Source of the DNA: Erpobdella octoculata
Taxonomy: Eukaryota; Annelida; Clitellata; Hirudinida; Erpobdellidae
Length of the DNA: 64,000 bases
Assembly: GCA_963978895.1 (NCBI GenBank)
Contig: OZ022246.1
Coordinates: 9,143,294-9,207,293, forward strand
Reading direction: 5' to 3'
Numbering within the stretch: position 1 is the first letter of the stretch; each line of letters begins with the position of its first letter. The notes below the pieces were generated by a model that was not told the origin of the DNA, ran no database searches, and worked only from the letters and a program-made list of their open reading frames with translations. The translations under genes and the position numbers were made by a program. Below are positions 62,954-64,000 of this stretch, piece by piece.

Positions 62954-63504
62954 CTAGTGGCCATGATAACAATTAGCCATAAGGATAACTTATTTTCAAG
63001 AGCCATATATTTTTCATAATTCACAATACAAAATTATCATTTCATGAGTTATTATTATGAGTGACATAACATAACATATTATCTTTCCTCTTCAACATTG
63101 ACGACGTCAACAACATTCATAAGGTTTCCATATTTCCTAATTCTTATTGTCTTAAATAATTGCATAATGAAACCAATGGTTTGATGTTTATGTCAATTTT
63201 TCAACTTTCTCTCTCCTTGATTATTACTTTTATTTCATAGTGCGGCACTTTACTTCTTAATTTATAATGCAATGTCCATTGTGCATGCAGCCTGGTCAGC
63301 ACTTTCCTATGTGTGCCTGTGCTGGTGTGCGTTCTTCTTCTACAGCATAACAGACATTATATTTGTGCTAACTATATATCATTAACTTAACTTTTTTATT
63401 TGATTCTCAAAATAGGAGGGGACCATGGCCGGATTGGCCCCCCTGATCTGCTACTGATTGGAGATGACTCATAAATTCTCACGTCATCAATGACATATTG
63501 ACTC
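62954..63504. other. Tankyrase intron, start of
   Basis: No further tankyrase exon was recognised up to the window end. This stretch holds no recognised element. Confidence 0.4.
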
Positions 63505-63806
63505 ATAAATTATATAGATCATGATGACATTTATCACATATATAGATCATGATGTCATCTATCACATATATAGATCATGATGTCATCTATCACATAATAT
63601 GCACCATGATGTCATCTATCACATAATATAGACCATGATGTCATCTATCACATAATATAGACCATGATGTCATCTATCACATAATATACACCATGATGTC
63701 ATCTATCACATAATATAGACCATGATGTCATCTATCACATAATATAGACCATGATGTCATCTATCACATAATATAGATCATGATGTCATCTATCACATAA
63801 TATACA
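63505..63806. repeat. 29-bp minisatellite
   Basis: About ten units of the type ACCATGATGTCATCTATCAC plus ATAATATAG. The first two or three have ATATATAGATC in place of ATAATATAGACC. It is intronic to tankyrase if that gene extends leftward in its own sense beyond the window. Confidence 0.9.
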
Positions 63807-64000
63807 CTGTCAGTGCTGGACCCCCCTCCTTTTTATTTTATTTTATTTCTAGAAATATTATTTAGTACCTTCTATCTTGCCACGTAGTCCTTTGTTTCAA
63901 CGAGCCAATCAGAGAGCGTGTTAATTCCCGCAATTATTATGGGTGTATATTTCTTAGTATATCGAGATTTCTACCGATTATTTAGTTATAAAAATCTTGT

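Noticed and set aside
63241..63384. Plus-strand frame with hydrophobic segments after an AG acceptor-like site (LYFLIYNAMSIVHAAWS)
   Set aside because: It lies near the start of an AT-rich tankyrase intron, has no donor in frame, and matches no family I can name.

Overview
The window is animal nuclear DNA that is AT-rich and dominated by transposable elements. The evidence is GT-AG introns, the two metazoan host genes at the right end (MFSD13A/TMEM180 and tankyrase), Penelope-like, Helitron, hAT, piggyBac, P-like, CR1/L2, I-clade, RTE and Gypsy elements, and very long (TA)n tracts. I read it as an invertebrate but cannot name the species from sequence alone.

Layout. 1-2.9 kb: 5' two thirds of a decayed non-LTR retrotransposon on the minus strand. 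2.9-4.2 kb: TTCGGG-rich blocks around a duplicated sequence. 4.2-14.4 kb: a patchwork of Helitron pieces carrying expanded (TA)n, (TATG)n and GGGAACG-type arrays, with a tRNA-derived SINE, a Penelope-like fragment split by a hAT element (8-bp target duplication), a solo LTR, and a second hAT inside a Helitron. 14.5-20.2 kb: a 5'-truncated I-clade retrotransposon (13-bp target duplication), itself split by a dimeric SINE. 20.2-35.7 kb: one CR1/L2-type element on the minus strand, broken by two LTR retrotransposons: a 6.7-kb Gmr1-like element whose integrase lies before the reverse transcriptase (20788-27530), and a 4.6-kb Mag-like Ty3/Gypsy element with an intact 1362-aa polyprotein (27805-32360). 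36.2-40.0 kb: a 3.8-kb element with inverted termini and an 8-bp P-type target duplication. 40.2-42.0 kb: a piggyBac relic. 42.5-43.1 kb: a hAT BED-finger relic. 44.6-45.6 kb: a higher-order tandem array of 230-bp period. 45.8-47.5 kb: a leucine-rich-repeat gene split by one frameshift. 47.8-50.1 kb: retroelement scraps, a telomere-like patch and a fold-back pair.

50.5-60.8 kb holds a complete six-exon MFSD13A/TMEM180 gene (491 codons, all splice phases agree). Its introns contain a Helitron, hAT and RTE relics and minisatellites. 61.6-63.0 kb holds the last four exons of a tankyrase gene on the opposite strand, convergent with MFSD13A, including a GC-AG intron. A 29-bp minisatellite follows.

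The host genes are ordinary. The most notable content is the nested retroelement stack, whose insertion order can be read from target duplications, the Gmr1-like domain order, and a Helitron family that appears to seed microsatellites.
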